From contig NW_020825289.1 of the NCBI RefSeq assembly GCF_003286085.1, positions 10,416,001-10,480,000 of the forward strand: a DNA stretch of 64,000 bases, given 5' to 3'. A program made the position numbers and the translations under genes. Shown piece by piece: positions 35,479 to 45,840 of the stretch. The DNA is from Drosophila persimilis (Eukaryota > Arthropoda > Insecta > Diptera > Drosophilidae). The number at the start of each line of letters is the position of its first letter. Within the stretch, counting starts at the first letter, position 1. The notes under the pieces are model-generated. The model made no database searches, was not told the DNA's origin, and was given only the letters and a program-made list of their open reading frames with translations.

Positions 35479-35890
35479 ATGATCCACAGCTCTGAAAATT
35501 CAGGCCGGAGACACCTTGAGTGGATCCACTTGCAATGGCAAACACCTGTAACATCTTATCTTCTTCCTGGAGACGATAGTGCACCGCATGAAGAATGTCG
35601 TGAGCTTGGGCCATGCCTGTTGGATACCCTGTATTAATGTACAGAGTTATAAGTTCCTTTCCGAAAGCTATCAAATTTATCATAGTTTTCCACATTTCGT
35701 CTTTTTTGAGAGAAACATTAAAGTGATATTCCATAACGCAATAGGACCCGTGATAGGTATAGCTCAAAACTGCAACTACATTCATGTGTAGGCAGTTTTC
35801 TTTATCTAATCTGTTCAATTCAATACTGAATCGAATCAAAAGGAAATTCCAAATCACGAGAACTACGCTATTCCCCAGGAGGCTACTCAC
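35474..35890 (-). other. Unassigned 138-codon open frame upstream of ligase B
   Basis: Open frame with a hydrophobic start (MSSLLGNSVVLVIWNFLLI). It shows no domain I recognise, and its 3' end runs into the TATA box of ligase copy B. Probably chance in AT-rich DNA or a decayed gene. Listed for completeness. Confidence 0.15.
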
Positions 35891-36499
35891 TTGTTTATGG
35901 TATCTACGAGTATTGCAATGTATTACTTATAAGATTTCCACAATAAAATTTAACGAGCCCTAATCCACAGAGTGCTCGTCATACTGGTTCAAAACAAGTA
36001 GTGAACAACTTTTTAATTTGTGTCCATGAGCGTTTGATAATCATTTATTTTCTTGTCTTAACATAAATATTGCCGATTATTTTGGAGTTGAAAACGGAGA
36101 TAAAACGGAAGCTGAAAAGTATAATACTATTAATGTGACAAATTTAGTTTGCATAGGAATAGGAAGATAAAGCCAGAATCTTAGTTATCTTAGTTGTATC
36201 TTATCTTAGTTTTAAGTTTGTACAAATGTGTTTGACCCGACCATTGATCACAATAATAAATTTTTTGATCGATATACATATATACATAGATATGCAGGCT
36301 CAGAAAACACTGCTCACACGGTCTGCACTCAAATTGTTCACCTTTTTAAATGGAGGGGCGTAAACTAGGTTTAGTTCGTTCACTCGATTATGGTATATTG
36401 GTATAAAATGCTATATTGGATCAATTTTATCAATCTATTGAATCTCATTTCAAAGGTATATTGCATGCATCATTTATTCCAATGGATCGCAATTAAATC

Positions 36500-37020
36500 A
36501 TTTTCGCTTATTCACTTTCAAACAATTTCTATTTGGCGCTCAAGTTTGGTGGGACTTGCTCTCTTTTTTTGGGATTTGCTCTCTATTTTGCGATATCATC
36601 TCTTAGTAGAGGAATTGCTTCTCGCCTTTCCCTTTTTTTAAGCGCAATAAAATAAAAATTAGTACTTAAAAGTAACTAATCTCTTAGAAAATTTATTTAT
36701 CAATGGCCTAAAATAAGGGTTTTAGTTAGTCAGCATTATTCAACGGAATATCGAAATTGAGCTTTAGGAACTCTCTTTTTTGTTTGACCTTTTTCGCTAA
36801 AACCTTTTTTAATCAAAATCCAATAAAAGCAAGTATTTCAAATAAACCACTCAAGTAGAAAATAGGTTCATTAATTGCAACAAATTATGTGGGCAGGGCA
36901 GAAAAATCTATCTTGCTAGTAATATTCGACGGAATATCAAAAAAGAAGAATATGTAATATAACTCGAATTCGTTATTATATTTACGGTATATTTTTAAAC
37001 TGAGACGGGTTGACGTTGCT
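36500..37020 (-). repeat. Dispersed repeat, inverted relative of the 50.6-52.7 kb array
   Basis: Read on the minus strand it gives, in order, AAATATACCGTAAATATA, TAACGAATTC, a block ending TTCCGTCGAATATT, GCCCACATAAT, ATGAACCTATTTTCTACTTG and CTTGCTTTTATTGGATTTTG. These occur in the same order in the array units and in the 53.2-53.7 kb relatives. The left part shares the 30-base stretch starting cttattcactttc with 45243-45280. Confidence 0.75.
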
Positions 37021-37170
37021 CTCGCAACGAAAAAAATGTCGTGATTTCGAATAGGCTTTAAAAAAAGGTATGGACAACAGGCACAAACAGACATGGCATA
37101 TTGCAATTGAACCTCACCTCGCGGTTGAAGGACAATTTACCTTGAAGACAAAAAGCCGATTTGTGTTCAA

Positions 37171-37348
37171 GGTATATTTAGCAAGTGGGGTGGACTTTAC
37201 CTTACATACGTTTCATTTTCTGGCCCTCTTGCCAGTTGTCCATACCCTCTTTATAAAATAGCCTCCATGGTATATTTAGCAAGTAGAGTGGGTTTTACCT
37301 TGCGCTCACTGCATTTTCTGAGCCATTTTGGCCGTTGTCCATACCCCC
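37171..37348. repeat. Imperfect tandem duplication upstream of Alas (98-bp period)
   Basis: GGTATATTTAGCAAGT starts at 37171 and again at 37269. Both copies continue with a ttTACCTT block, a CATTTTCTG block and end GTTGTCCATACCC. The second copy ends about 155 bp before the Alas start codon. Confidence 0.75.
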
Positions 37349-37501
37349 TTTTTTCGACCATTAGGTAACGACGTAACAGACTCGCAATTGAATTTCATTA
37401 AATTTACTTTACTTTCAAATAGCCAGCGGAAGCGGCGCTTTGTGATCGATCAGAATCACGCAATCAGTTAAACAAAGTTCAGTTTGGAGAAGTGCTTCGT
37501 C

Positions 37502-39275
37502 ATGCAGTGTCCGTTTTTAAACAGATTTACTACTAACTTCGTCCGCAATTATGCGGAGGTGTTGTGTCAGTCATATGGAATGTACTGTCCCGTGGTTGGC
37601 AAGACGTTGAGTGGGAGTGAGAAAAAACTTTCTCTTGTCGCCTCATTGCCATATGCAGCAACTGTTACAAGGTCGTTATCCAAACGCGAATACTCAACCG
37701 AGAGTAATCGCTTTGGGAGTGACGTTAAAGGGAACCATGAGAAGGAGAGGGCAGTCGCCTCCGCTAGGGATACATTTCCCTACGAGAAGTTCTTCAATGA
37801 GCAAATTATGAAGAAAAAACGGGACCACTCCTATCGCGTGTTCAAGAAAGTGAACCGATTAGCTGGCGATGGGCTGTTCCCCCACGCACTGGAATATTCC
37901 GAACGGACGGAGCGACCAATTACTGTGTGGTGCTCCAATGACTATTTGGGCATGTCTGCACATCCCAGTGTGAAAAGGGCTGTGCAGGATGCTCTGAATA
38001 TGCATGGCTCTGGCGCAGGTGGAACACGGAACATTTCGGGGAACTCCTTACATCATGAACGACTCGAGGAGAAACTGGCCGATCTTCATCAAAAAGAGGC
38101 AGCTTTGTTATTTACCTCGTGCTTTGTGGCAAACGATTCAACGCTGTTCACGCTCGCCAAGCTTCTGCCAGGATGTCATATCTTTTCTGACGCTGGGAAT
38201 CATGCCTCAATGATTCAAGGAATACGGAACAGCGGAGTCCCAAAGCACATATTCCGGCACAACGATGTTGACCATCTGCGCATTCTCTTACAACAATTGG
38301 ACAAAAGCACTCCCAAGATCGTTGCATTTGAGACCGTACATTCCATGACAGGGGCGATATGCCCACTTGAAGAGCTGCTCGATGTGGCCCACGAATACGG
38401 TGCTATTACGTTCATTGATGAGGTCCACGCAGTGGGACTGTATGGGGATCATGGTGCCGGGGTTGGTGAACGTGACGAAGTGCTGCACAAAATGGACATC
38501 ATATCTGGAACCTTGGGAAAGGCCTTTGGTAATATCGGAGGGTACATAGCAGGGTCCGATAAGCTTGTCGATATGATACGCTCATACGCGGCTGGATTTA
38601 TTTTCACAACGTCGTTGCCACCCACGGTGCTTTGCGGCGCTCTGGAAGCTGTCAATGTTCTGGCCTCGGATGAGGGTCGTCATCTTCGTAGTCTGCACCA
38701 ACGAAACGTTTCTTACCTAAAAAACTTGCTGAAAAGAGAAGGTACGTGTAATTTTACGCTTTACGTAATTTGAAGGTTATTTTCTGAATAATCTATTTTT
38801 AAATTATTTTGTCTATGAATAGAAAAACCATTGTAATATCTTATGATATCTAAATGCATCTGATCTAATTGTCTGTTTTGTGTACTTTTTGGTTTTAGGT
38901 TTTCCAGTAGAGGACACGCCCAGCCACATTATCCCAATTAAACTTGGGGACCCATTGAAGTGCACCCAAATCTCAAACATGCTAATCGAACAATTTGGAC
39001 ACTACCTACAATCCATAAACTATCCAACAGTTGCCCGCGGCCAGGAGAAACTTCGACTAGCTCCGACACCTTTTCATACTTTCGAAATGATGAACGCCCT
39101 AGTTACGGACTTGAAGAAGGTGTGGCAAATGGTTGATCTGTCGACAAATGTTCCGCTGTCACCGAACGGCTGCATGTTCTGCAACACTGAGAGCTGCGGA
39201 CACCAGGATACGTGTCCCGACCTCGAGTGTGGTATCCCCAACTGCCCGCGTCTGGAAATCTCTGTAGCAGCATAG
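37502..39275 (+). CDS. Alas: 5-aminolevulinate synthase, mitochondrial
   Basis: First enzyme of haem synthesis: glycine + succinyl-CoA to 5-aminolevulinate, PLP-dependent, in the mitochondrial matrix. Exons 37502-38741 and 38899-39275 join in phase 1 to 538 aa, the usual length. The N-terminal presequence holds two Cys-Pro haem-regulatory motifs (residues 3-4 in QCPF and 29-30 in YCPV). The core has CSNDYLG (144-150), [23 protein letters not shown] (306-315) and the PLP lysine in GTLGKAFG (about K340). The C-terminus is unusually cysteine-rich: six Cys within the last 36 residues, including CMFC. ATG 37502 is the first Met. The upstream TTG at 37484 is in frame but unlikely. AATAAA at 39335-39340. 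Confidence 0.96.
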
Positions 39276-39373
39276 TTAACCAAAGCATTCAAAATATTCA
39301 ACTTTGGCTTAAATTCTTTTAATGGTTTTGGACAAATAAACAAATGGTTTTGGTGCTTTAACATGATGATTAC

Positions 39374-39592
39374 TTACTTTAATTTATTTATTATCACGCG
39401 ATTCCCTCGTTTGATGTGCACATAAGTCTTCGCTCGGAGTGTCATCTTCGATAAGAAAGTGCGTGTGGCACATGCCGAGTTCAGAAGCAGGACAGGTGGC
39501 ATGTTAATCAGAAAATGGACTCGAAAACTTCTCCTTGAACTTTGCCCCAAAGTCGAATAGCGAATTGCTAGTACCACTAGTTCGCTGACCAT
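39374..39592 (-). other. Unassigned short open frame between Alas and the NR2C2AP-like gene
   Basis: 72 codons on the minus strand, preceded by an acceptor-like CGTTTCGGTAG. A second frame across the same DNA starts GQRTSGTSNSLFDFGAKFKE and stops after FSSPFSD, which looks protein-like. I cannot decide whether either is a real terminal exon or just 3' UTR of the NR2C2AP-like gene. Confidence 0.2.
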
Positions 39593-39741
39593 CTACCGAA
39601 ACGAATGATGAAATTGATAGCAGCTTATTCTGGGTAATTGTGACTCTGCATTTGGGAACAACATATTTTTAGTAACCTGATAGCCATTGTCCGATTGCTG
39701 ATTATTATTATAATTTCTACAGTTGTAATTTATTAAAATAT

Positions 39742-40263
39742 TTAGCTTAGTATTTGAAGATTATAAACAATGATTCTGCCAAACAGATCTGAACTAGACT
39801 CAAATACAAACTTTATCTTCGAACAACTTTTTGTAAGAGATACATCCTTAAAGTAAAAACGCTGAGAAGAGTTGATGTCTTCGGGATAAAATGTCTCTTG
39901 GTAAGTGGGATCTCCTTCACACGAATACACCAAAGCCGTAAACTGCTTACCAGCAAATCCACCCTGAAATTGCAAGCTCACTCCACTGACAGTGCGTGGC
40001 TCATCCAGCGTCAATATTATCCATTGAGGGGTTCCCTGGCCAAAGTTAAAAATTGCAAAGAGAATATGGTAAAGACACTTGTGCTGTCTCAAGATGCAGA
40101 CTATATAATACCTCAGCTGAGCTCCAAGCGGAATCATCGTTCGTATCAAACATGTATTGCTTTCCATACTGCTTCACATCTTTATTTAACACGGAACTCA
40201 CTCTGTGGAGGTACAATAGATAATTTACTGATACTGGCTCATAAAGGTACGCTTGTGAGACAT
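39742..40263 (-). CDS. NR2C2AP-like protein (discoidin / F5-8C-type fold)
   Basis: Homolog of nuclear receptor 2C2-associated protein, a small beta-sandwich (galactose-binding-like) protein. In mammals it binds the orphan receptor TR4; the fly role is unknown. Exons 40263-40251 (13 nt), 40200-40112 and 40035-39742 give 131 aa. Diagnostic stretches: SSVLNKDVKQYGKQYMFD, SSAEGTPQWIILTLDEPRTV, LQFQGGFAGKQF, FYPEDINSSQRF and FGRIIVYNLQIL. These align along the length of the human protein as I remember it. The first exon (MSHK plus one base) is inferred from a donor gtacct and a 50-bp intron; another acceptor 4 bp away is possible but breaks the frame. Divergent from AP-3 sigma, 580 bp apart. Confidence 0.82.
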
Positions 40264-40844
40264 AACCTGCATGTATAGTTTACTTTCGTCAAAACATTCA
40301 TCTCAATTCAATCATATCAATTTTAATCAATCGGCATAAACAAAACAACAAATCCACGTTGGGTGACATTAGTGATGGCGATAACACGCACCTGTTACTT
40401 GTGGTATTCTACTGCACTTCAAGCTAAGGCCGGATCTGAATAACCTATAGTGTCGATATAGTGGAAGTGAATCAGCAGTGAAACGAAAAAATCAATTGAT
40501 ACTATGGAAAAATAATTTGGCTGGTCTGAATCTGCAGTGCGTTTTTATCGACTGTCTCACTTTTCAGATCCAATTTGGCTAGAACACATAATTTTGTTGC
40601 AAATCGGAGACGGCTGCAAAAACTAATTTTGCGTATTGTCTCTAATGCTGTCTCTCGCTCCAAACAAAGTTAGTTTAGTCTAGTGTCATAAAGCTATCTG
40701 ACTAAAGGGGTAGTGAAGAAGTGTAGTGGGTTCGGACAAAATATAGAAAGGAAGCGAAAGTATCGTAGCATTCGATAGCTATCTTGAAAGAAAACAGCTG
40801 GTTGCTCAAACATTGCAGGTTGTGGAACTACTAAACAATTAGAA
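40264..40844. promoter_or_regulatory. Shared divergent promoter region, NR2C2AP-like / AP-3 sigma
   Basis: 581 bp between two divergently transcribed housekeeping-type genes with no TATA at the expected places. Short pyrimidine-rich tracts are present. No gene. Confidence 0.45.
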
Positions 40845-41610
40845 ATGATTAAAGCTATTCTTGTATTTAACAACCATGGGAAGCCGAGGCTCTCCAAATT
40901 TTATCAATATTTCGTAAGTTTATCTCTTTTAGAATCAACTGTGCCCTCAGTGCTTGTGCACTCAATCGTTCGTACACTTATGACGACTGCAGTTTTTATA
41001 CACTATATTTTATTTTCCAGGATGAGAATCTGCAGCAACAAATCATTAAAGAGACTTTTCAGCTTGTCTCCAAGAGAGACGATAATGTTTGTAACTTTCT
41101 AGAAGGCGGCAGGTGAGTTCTATAAATCCCAAAGTCCTCCGTGGACGTACATATTTACATAGTATGTGGCTAACAAAATTTGTTCTTACCAATAGCTTGA
41201 TTGGTGGATCGGACTATAAGCTGATATACCGCCACTATGCCACATTGTACTTTGTCTTCTGTGTGGATTCTTCAGAGAGCGAACTGGGTATTCTTGACTT
41301 GATACAAGTGTTTGTTGAAACACTAGACAAGTGCTTTGAGAACGTTTGTGAACTGGATTTAATATTCCATGCTGATGCCGTACATCATATTCTATCGGAA
41401 TTGGTTATGGGTGGGATGGTGCTCCAAACAAATATGAATGATATAATGGCAAGAATTGAGGAGCAGAATAAGATCGTCAAACAGGAGGCGGGTATTTCAG
41501 CAGCTCCTGCTCGAGCCGTTAGCGCCGTAAAGAGTATGAACATTCCTCAACAGATTAAAGATATAAAGCTACCCGATCTGCCCCAGGCAATTAAGGACTT
41601 AAAGTTCTGA
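40845..41610 (+). CDS. or: AP-3 adaptor complex sigma subunit (orange)
   Basis: Small subunit of the AP-3 clathrin-adaptor complex, which sorts cargo from endosomes to lysosomes and pigment granules. In flies its loss causes the orange eye-colour phenotype. Exons 40845-40913, 41021-41112 and 41196-41610 join to 191 aa. The longin-type sigma fold is evident: MIKAILVFNNHGKPRLSKFY at the start, SLIGGSDYKLIYRHYATLYF, VDSSESELGILDLIQVFVE, LDKCFENVCELDLIFH and SELVMGGMVLQTNMNDI. A C-terminal extension with a repeated KxxxLPxxIKD pattern (IKLPDLPQAIKDLKF) distinguishes AP-3 sigma from AP-1 and AP-2 sigma. AATAAA at 41782. Convergent with the MADF gene. Confidence 0.92.
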
Positions 41611-41848
41611 CAAATGTATGTTCCACCATAGCGAGAGAAAAATGTTTACCCATTTCATTGACTCTAATATCTATTTTTCCTCAGCTCTATGAATTCCCAT
41701 GAGCACAACGCCGTATTCCACGTTTTGATGCTTTAATAATATTAGGTCATGTTGGATTTATGTACCCACTCTCATTTATCGAATAAAATGCAGCTTATTT
41801 ATCTATAGATACTTATTTATTTTGTTTAACATGTAACATGTACATATG

Positions 41849-42784
41849 TCAACTATTGGGTCCAGCATTTTCTCTATCATCCTCTTCTCCGACTTCCAGC
41901 ATAACTTGCATTATTTTCCGTTTAAGTCTCTTGCGTGAAATGTCCGAATTCAGGTTGCGAAATTCATTAGCTATTAGTTCACCAAACGAGTCCCACTGAT
42001 CCCGTGCAATGCTGACGTGTGCTGGGACAGACACCGTTCCTGACGCATCTACTTGTCGTGTTGGAATAGAGCTTGTGCAAGTGGTCGGTGCAGATAGGAT
42101 AGTGGATGCATATTCAGGAACGCACGTTTCAATTGTTTCACAGATGCTTTGATGCGCTTTACTTTCGTCTACAACAGTGACCAGTTGGTCCATGGACTCG
42201 AATTGGCCTTTCGATACTAAAGATGGGCTTTGTGTTTCTACTTCTTCTCCATCGTTACTGACGCCCTTCAGTTTTGCACTCAGTTTCTAAAATAGCCAAC
42301 AAGAATGAATTTAGAAGGAGAATACTTCGGTGATATTTAGGCTACTCACCTTGCATTGTGCAGGTCCATTTTGTTGATATCCAGGTCTCGGCTCAATAAT
42401 AGAGCGCAAAAACATCAGAGATTGAAAATGTTCCCACCGACAAGTCGTCTTGTCAGCCATGGGACTGGAATCACCACCCGTCTCCTCCTGACGACGCTCC
42501 AACTTTTTCAATTCTGAATTGAATTGATTTCGCAAGTTATGCACTTTTTTCCCATAATCGTTTTTGGTGATTCCAAGAGATGAACAAATGCTTTCAGTCG
42601 CCTTCGTGCGACAATCTTTGTTTTTATACAAATCCGAGTAGTGGTTCCATAAACAATCCGATTTTCGGTACAGCTGGATTAGTTTGGAAATCTTCTCGCG
42701 GCTCCATATGGTTGGCTTGCGCCGCACTCGGCCCTGTCTCTTAGCTTGGGAATAACATCCGACATCATCAAAAGGTGCAGACAT
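41849..42784 (-). CDS. MADF-BESS domain DNA-binding regulator
   Basis: Myb/SANT-like MADF protein, a group of mostly repressive transcription regulators expanded in flies. Exons 42784-42350 and 42286-41849 join in phase 0 to 290 aa. The MADF domain spans about residues 28-125 with the expected Trp/Leu pattern: SKLIQLYRKSDCLWNHYSD, YKNKDCRTKATESICSSLG, VHNLRNQFNSELKKLE and CRWEHFQSLMFLRSII. The C-terminal 45 residues match a BESS motif, a protein-interaction helix pair: RDQWDSFGELIANEFRNL, RKRLKRKIMQVMLEV. The linker is Ser/Thr-rich. It is divergent from the Sp/KLF-type gene, and a perfect DRE lies between them. I do not know which D. melanogaster gene it matches. Confidence 0.88.
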
Positions 42785-43459
42785 TTTAAGATAATTTATT
42801 TAATTAATTAGTCCATGAATGTTTTGATTTTTCCTTCCACCAAACCAAACTATTGCGATAGCTATCGATGACACAAGTCGCAGGTGTTTCAATATTTTGT
42901 TCCATACCATACATATTTAATTTAATTTAGAGTTTTAGACTTTCAACCTGCAAATCTGTGGCCAAACACTACCTGAACAGCCGAAATAATATTTATTATA
43001 ACTATAGCACCTGACTTGACTCTGAGTTCTATCGATAGTTTTCAAGTGCCATCAATAAGTGTCAGTCAATTGGTCGCTATATCGTCATGCAACTCTACAA
43101 CCATCGCTATATAATGTTCTGCAGATATAAATAAAATAAAAAATACAGTTAAATTAAATTATATTGAATATGTATTTTTGCTGGTTTTAATCTATAAAAA
43201 ATTGTGTACGGCACATGCAATTCAAAACTAAATCGTTATCCGTGCTGGCTATGGTGACGAGGGACCATTTTACTGATAAATACGGCCGACGCCCACTGAG
43301 CAGAATTTCCTTTTCATGAATTTTGGACAAATATAAATAGGGTAATGTAAATAATTAAACTGCCCCTTTTGTATTTGATTGTATATATGTGTTGGTTTGA
43401 AATTGCAGACTGGATACGGAACACATTTCGGCTTTTAAGGAAACTCAAACGTGAGCGTA
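42785..43459. promoter_or_regulatory. Divergent promoter region, MADF / Sp-KLF gene
   Basis: 675 bp between two divergent genes. It contains a perfect DNA-replication-related element (43030-43037) and a related TATCGATG near 42864. A 5' UTR intron of the zinc-finger gene probably ends at the GAAATTGCAG near 43409. Confidence 0.55.
43030..43037. promoter_or_regulatory. DRE (DREF-binding palindrome)
   Basis: TATCGATA, the palindromic DRE core typical of Drosophila TATA-less housekeeping and proliferation promoters, placed between two divergent start codons. Confidence 0.6.
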
Positions 43460-44617
43460 ATGTCACAAGTAGTAGCAAACACGCCCACACCCCAAATGCT
43501 GACGACATCAACGTTAACGCCTATAGAATCCATGAAACCACCACCAGCGTTTCCGACACTAGCAGTCGGCACACATTTAAATGAACAGGCGTCAGATATA
43601 ATACTTAGAGCCTCGACCATTTTTGGCGATCTTAAGCATGATTCGGCGCCATTGGATCTCGAAAATGTACACAACGGAGTTGAGACTGAGAATAACCGGA
43701 ATTCAAACGGAGATGGTTCACAATACACCGGGAATTCTAAAATTCGCATAATGCCCACCATCAAACTACTAGCTACTCCACATGCAGCTGACCCCAAACG
43801 AAAATTCGTTTGTCCCTACGAAAACTGTACGAAAAGCTATGGAAAAAGTTCTCACCTGCGCTCCCATCTCACATGGCACACAGGCATCAAGCCGTTTGTT
43901 TGCAGCGAACCCAAATGTGGAAAGGGTTTCACCCGATCGGACGAACTCAATAGGCACCTGCGCACCCATACGGGGGAGAAGCCTTTCGAGTGCGTGCAGT
44001 GCACCAAGAAGTTCTCCCGCAGTGATCACCTAACAAAGCACCTGGCCACACATGACCGGCAACTAAAGAGCAGCACTCCTAAACGTTCGATACCCAACAA
44101 TGTTCGGTTAAAATCATCCAGGAAACAAACATCAGAGCCAGAGTCGGGGTTCCACTTCATGGCTGTGCTGGGTACAGGGGAGCAGAACATAGACCGACAT
44201 CAACAACAGCCTGCGGATATAGTTGATTTTCAGCACAAGCCACTGAAAATCAAATTGGAACGACCCGAGCATAGTGACAAGTACCAGATTGTAGCACCTT
44301 TACCTGAAAGTCAGTTGCCATCTTTCCTTAACTCCAAACCTGAGGTCAAGTACGAGCCTGCCGACGAAATTGTAAATACACTGTCTCAATTGCCGCCACA
44401 GGATGGTCCTAGTACCTATGGTATACCTCAGTTTGTGCAAGATCGTCCTTTTCGCTGCCGACAATGTGAAAAGCGATTTAAACGGCAGGATGATCTTAAC
44501 CGGCATATACGAACGCACACGGGCGAAAAGCCCTATGCCTGTCCTCAATGCTTACGACGCTTTGTACGAAGCGATCACTTGAAAAAGCATCAACAGACGC
44601 ATTTGAAAATACGATAG
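43460..44617 (+). CDS. Sp/KLF-type C2H2 zinc-finger transcription factor with two extra C-terminal fingers
   Basis: Single coding exon, 385 aa, preceded by an in-frame TAA at 43436, so ATG 43460 is the start. Residues about 113-200 form the Sp/KLF triplet: finger 1 [19 protein letters not shown], finger 2 [19 protein letters not shown], finger 3 [17 protein letters not shown], joined by TGxKPF linkers. The RSDELNRH and RSDHLTKH helices predict binding to GC/GT boxes. After a 130-residue linker come two more fingers: [17 protein letters not shown] and [17 protein letters not shown]. It lies next to mr, and from gene order and numbering it is probably the counterpart of D. melanogaster CG3065 (inference). 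No transactivation motif is obvious in the Thr/Pro-rich N-terminus. Confidence 0.9.
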   Translation: MSQVVANTPTPQMLTTSTLTPIESMKPPPAFPTLAVGTHLNEQASDIILRASTIFGDLKHDSAPLDLENVHNGVETENNRNSNGDGSQYTGNSKIRIMPTIKLLATPHAADPKRKFVCPYENCTKSYGKSSHLRSHLTWHTGIKPFVCSEPKCGKGFTRSDELNRHLRTHTGEKPFECVQCTKKFSRSDHLTKHLATHDRQLKSSTPKRSIPNNVRLKSSRKQTSEPESGFHFMAVLGTGEQNIDRHQQQPADIVDFQHKPLKIKLERPEHSDKYQIVAPLPESQLPSFLNSKPEVKYEPADEIVNTLSQLPPQDGPSTYGIPQFVQDRPFRCRQCEKRFKRQDDLNRHIRTHTGEKPYACPQCLRRFVRSDHLKKHQQTHLKIR

Positions 44618-45840
44618 TCTCTTAAATATTCAATAAGTTACAAAGCCATTGGCATCCCAATTTATATTGGCTAAAACGGGCGTGTGTTGGGTGACACACA
44701 GTACAATAAAAATAAATAATTCTGCAATTTAACAATATTCCTATAAATATTTATTCCTGGTTCTGTAAAATCGTAACTTTTATGTGTGTAAATACTTTTC
44801 TCTCTGTATTTCATATGAAAATTTTGCTTAAATGAATTTGTGTTTATCAGAACATTAAGATGTATGTATTTTTAAAATGTTTGCCTTTTGGACTGGGATG
44901 TTTACATTAAAAGAATATATATATACTACATAGTCAGTATATCTGTGTCTTCAAACTTCAAATGAACTTAGTAAATTGATCTGCATGCTTAAATGTACAG
45001 TGGGACGATCATTCCATACGTTGAATTATGTCCGAATGGTAATTAAAATATTCTTCACGCAGGAAATTAAAATAGGTATTTGAATTTTTCTTGAGCATAT
45101 CGATAGTGATACCGTAGTATCGATCTATTTTTACACTATTCTGCAGGGTTACCATTTACGGTATATTATATACCTTTATTTATATTTCCATAACGAAATT
45201 GTTTTGAAGTTATATTGATGGTTTATATTATCAATCTATTATTCACTTATTCACTTTCAAACAATTTCTATTTGGCGAGCACTTCTCGTATAAAGTCGAT
45301 GGTATACTCTCTTCCCCGAGGTGATTTCAAATTCCGTTGCCACTATTTTTTGTATAACTTTTTTTAACCTTGTTTTAGACCTTTTGTTTAACCTTTTTCG
45401 ATAAAACACTTTTTCTAGAAAAAATTCAATAAAAGGCAGTAGATAGAATTAGCAAATCTTGTGAAAGTTGATCTATCAATCGGGAAAAATTATGTTTTCA
45501 GGTATGAAAGTCCTACCTAGGTAGTAAAATCAAATCTAACATCAGGTTTCCAATCCTTGACGGAGAACAATTAACCCATTGTAGACCAAGAGGTATTTTA
45601 ATATTCCACCGAACAATATATAAATTAAATAATTTTGCGCTGTTCAGGTGAAAGAAATCCTGTTTTTTGGAGGTTCAGAGGAAAGATGGCATGGATCTGC
45701 AAAAATAATTTACAATCAGTAATAGTTACCGCCATTTCCCTCAAGTCGTTGAACTGTTTAAATATAGGGGGACTTAGTGTGCTAAGTTCGCTTTTTCACC
45801 TGGTCTGCAAATTATTGTTTACATTTTTTAATAGAATAAG
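44618..45840. other. Intergenic, zinc-finger gene to mr, with a dispersed-repeat fragment
   Basis: 3' UTR of the zinc-finger gene, then AT-rich DNA. Positions 45098-45105 hold a TATCGATA motif. About 45160-45440 resembles the junction repeat of 36.3-36.8 kb. Frame 45635-45877 overlaps the mr leader and is not a gene. Confidence 0.5.
45140..45450. repeat. Fragment of the dispersed repeat family
   Basis: Shares the 30-base stretch starting cttattcactttc with 36507-36540, and the order TGTTTAACCTTTTTCGATAA then TTCAATAAAAGGCA with TGTTTGACCTTTTTCGCTAA and CCAATAAAAGCA at 36780-36835. More diverged than the other copies. Confidence 0.6.

Larger units (their letters stand above)
35891..37501. other. 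Repeat-rich junction between the 49A-like and 60A-like gene blocks
   Basis: About 1.6 kb of AT-rich DNA with no gene. It contains a dispersed repeat (about 36500-37020, minus orientation) related to the tandem array at 50.6-52.7 kb, and a tandem duplication at 37171-37348 just upstream of Alas. Confidence 0.6.
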
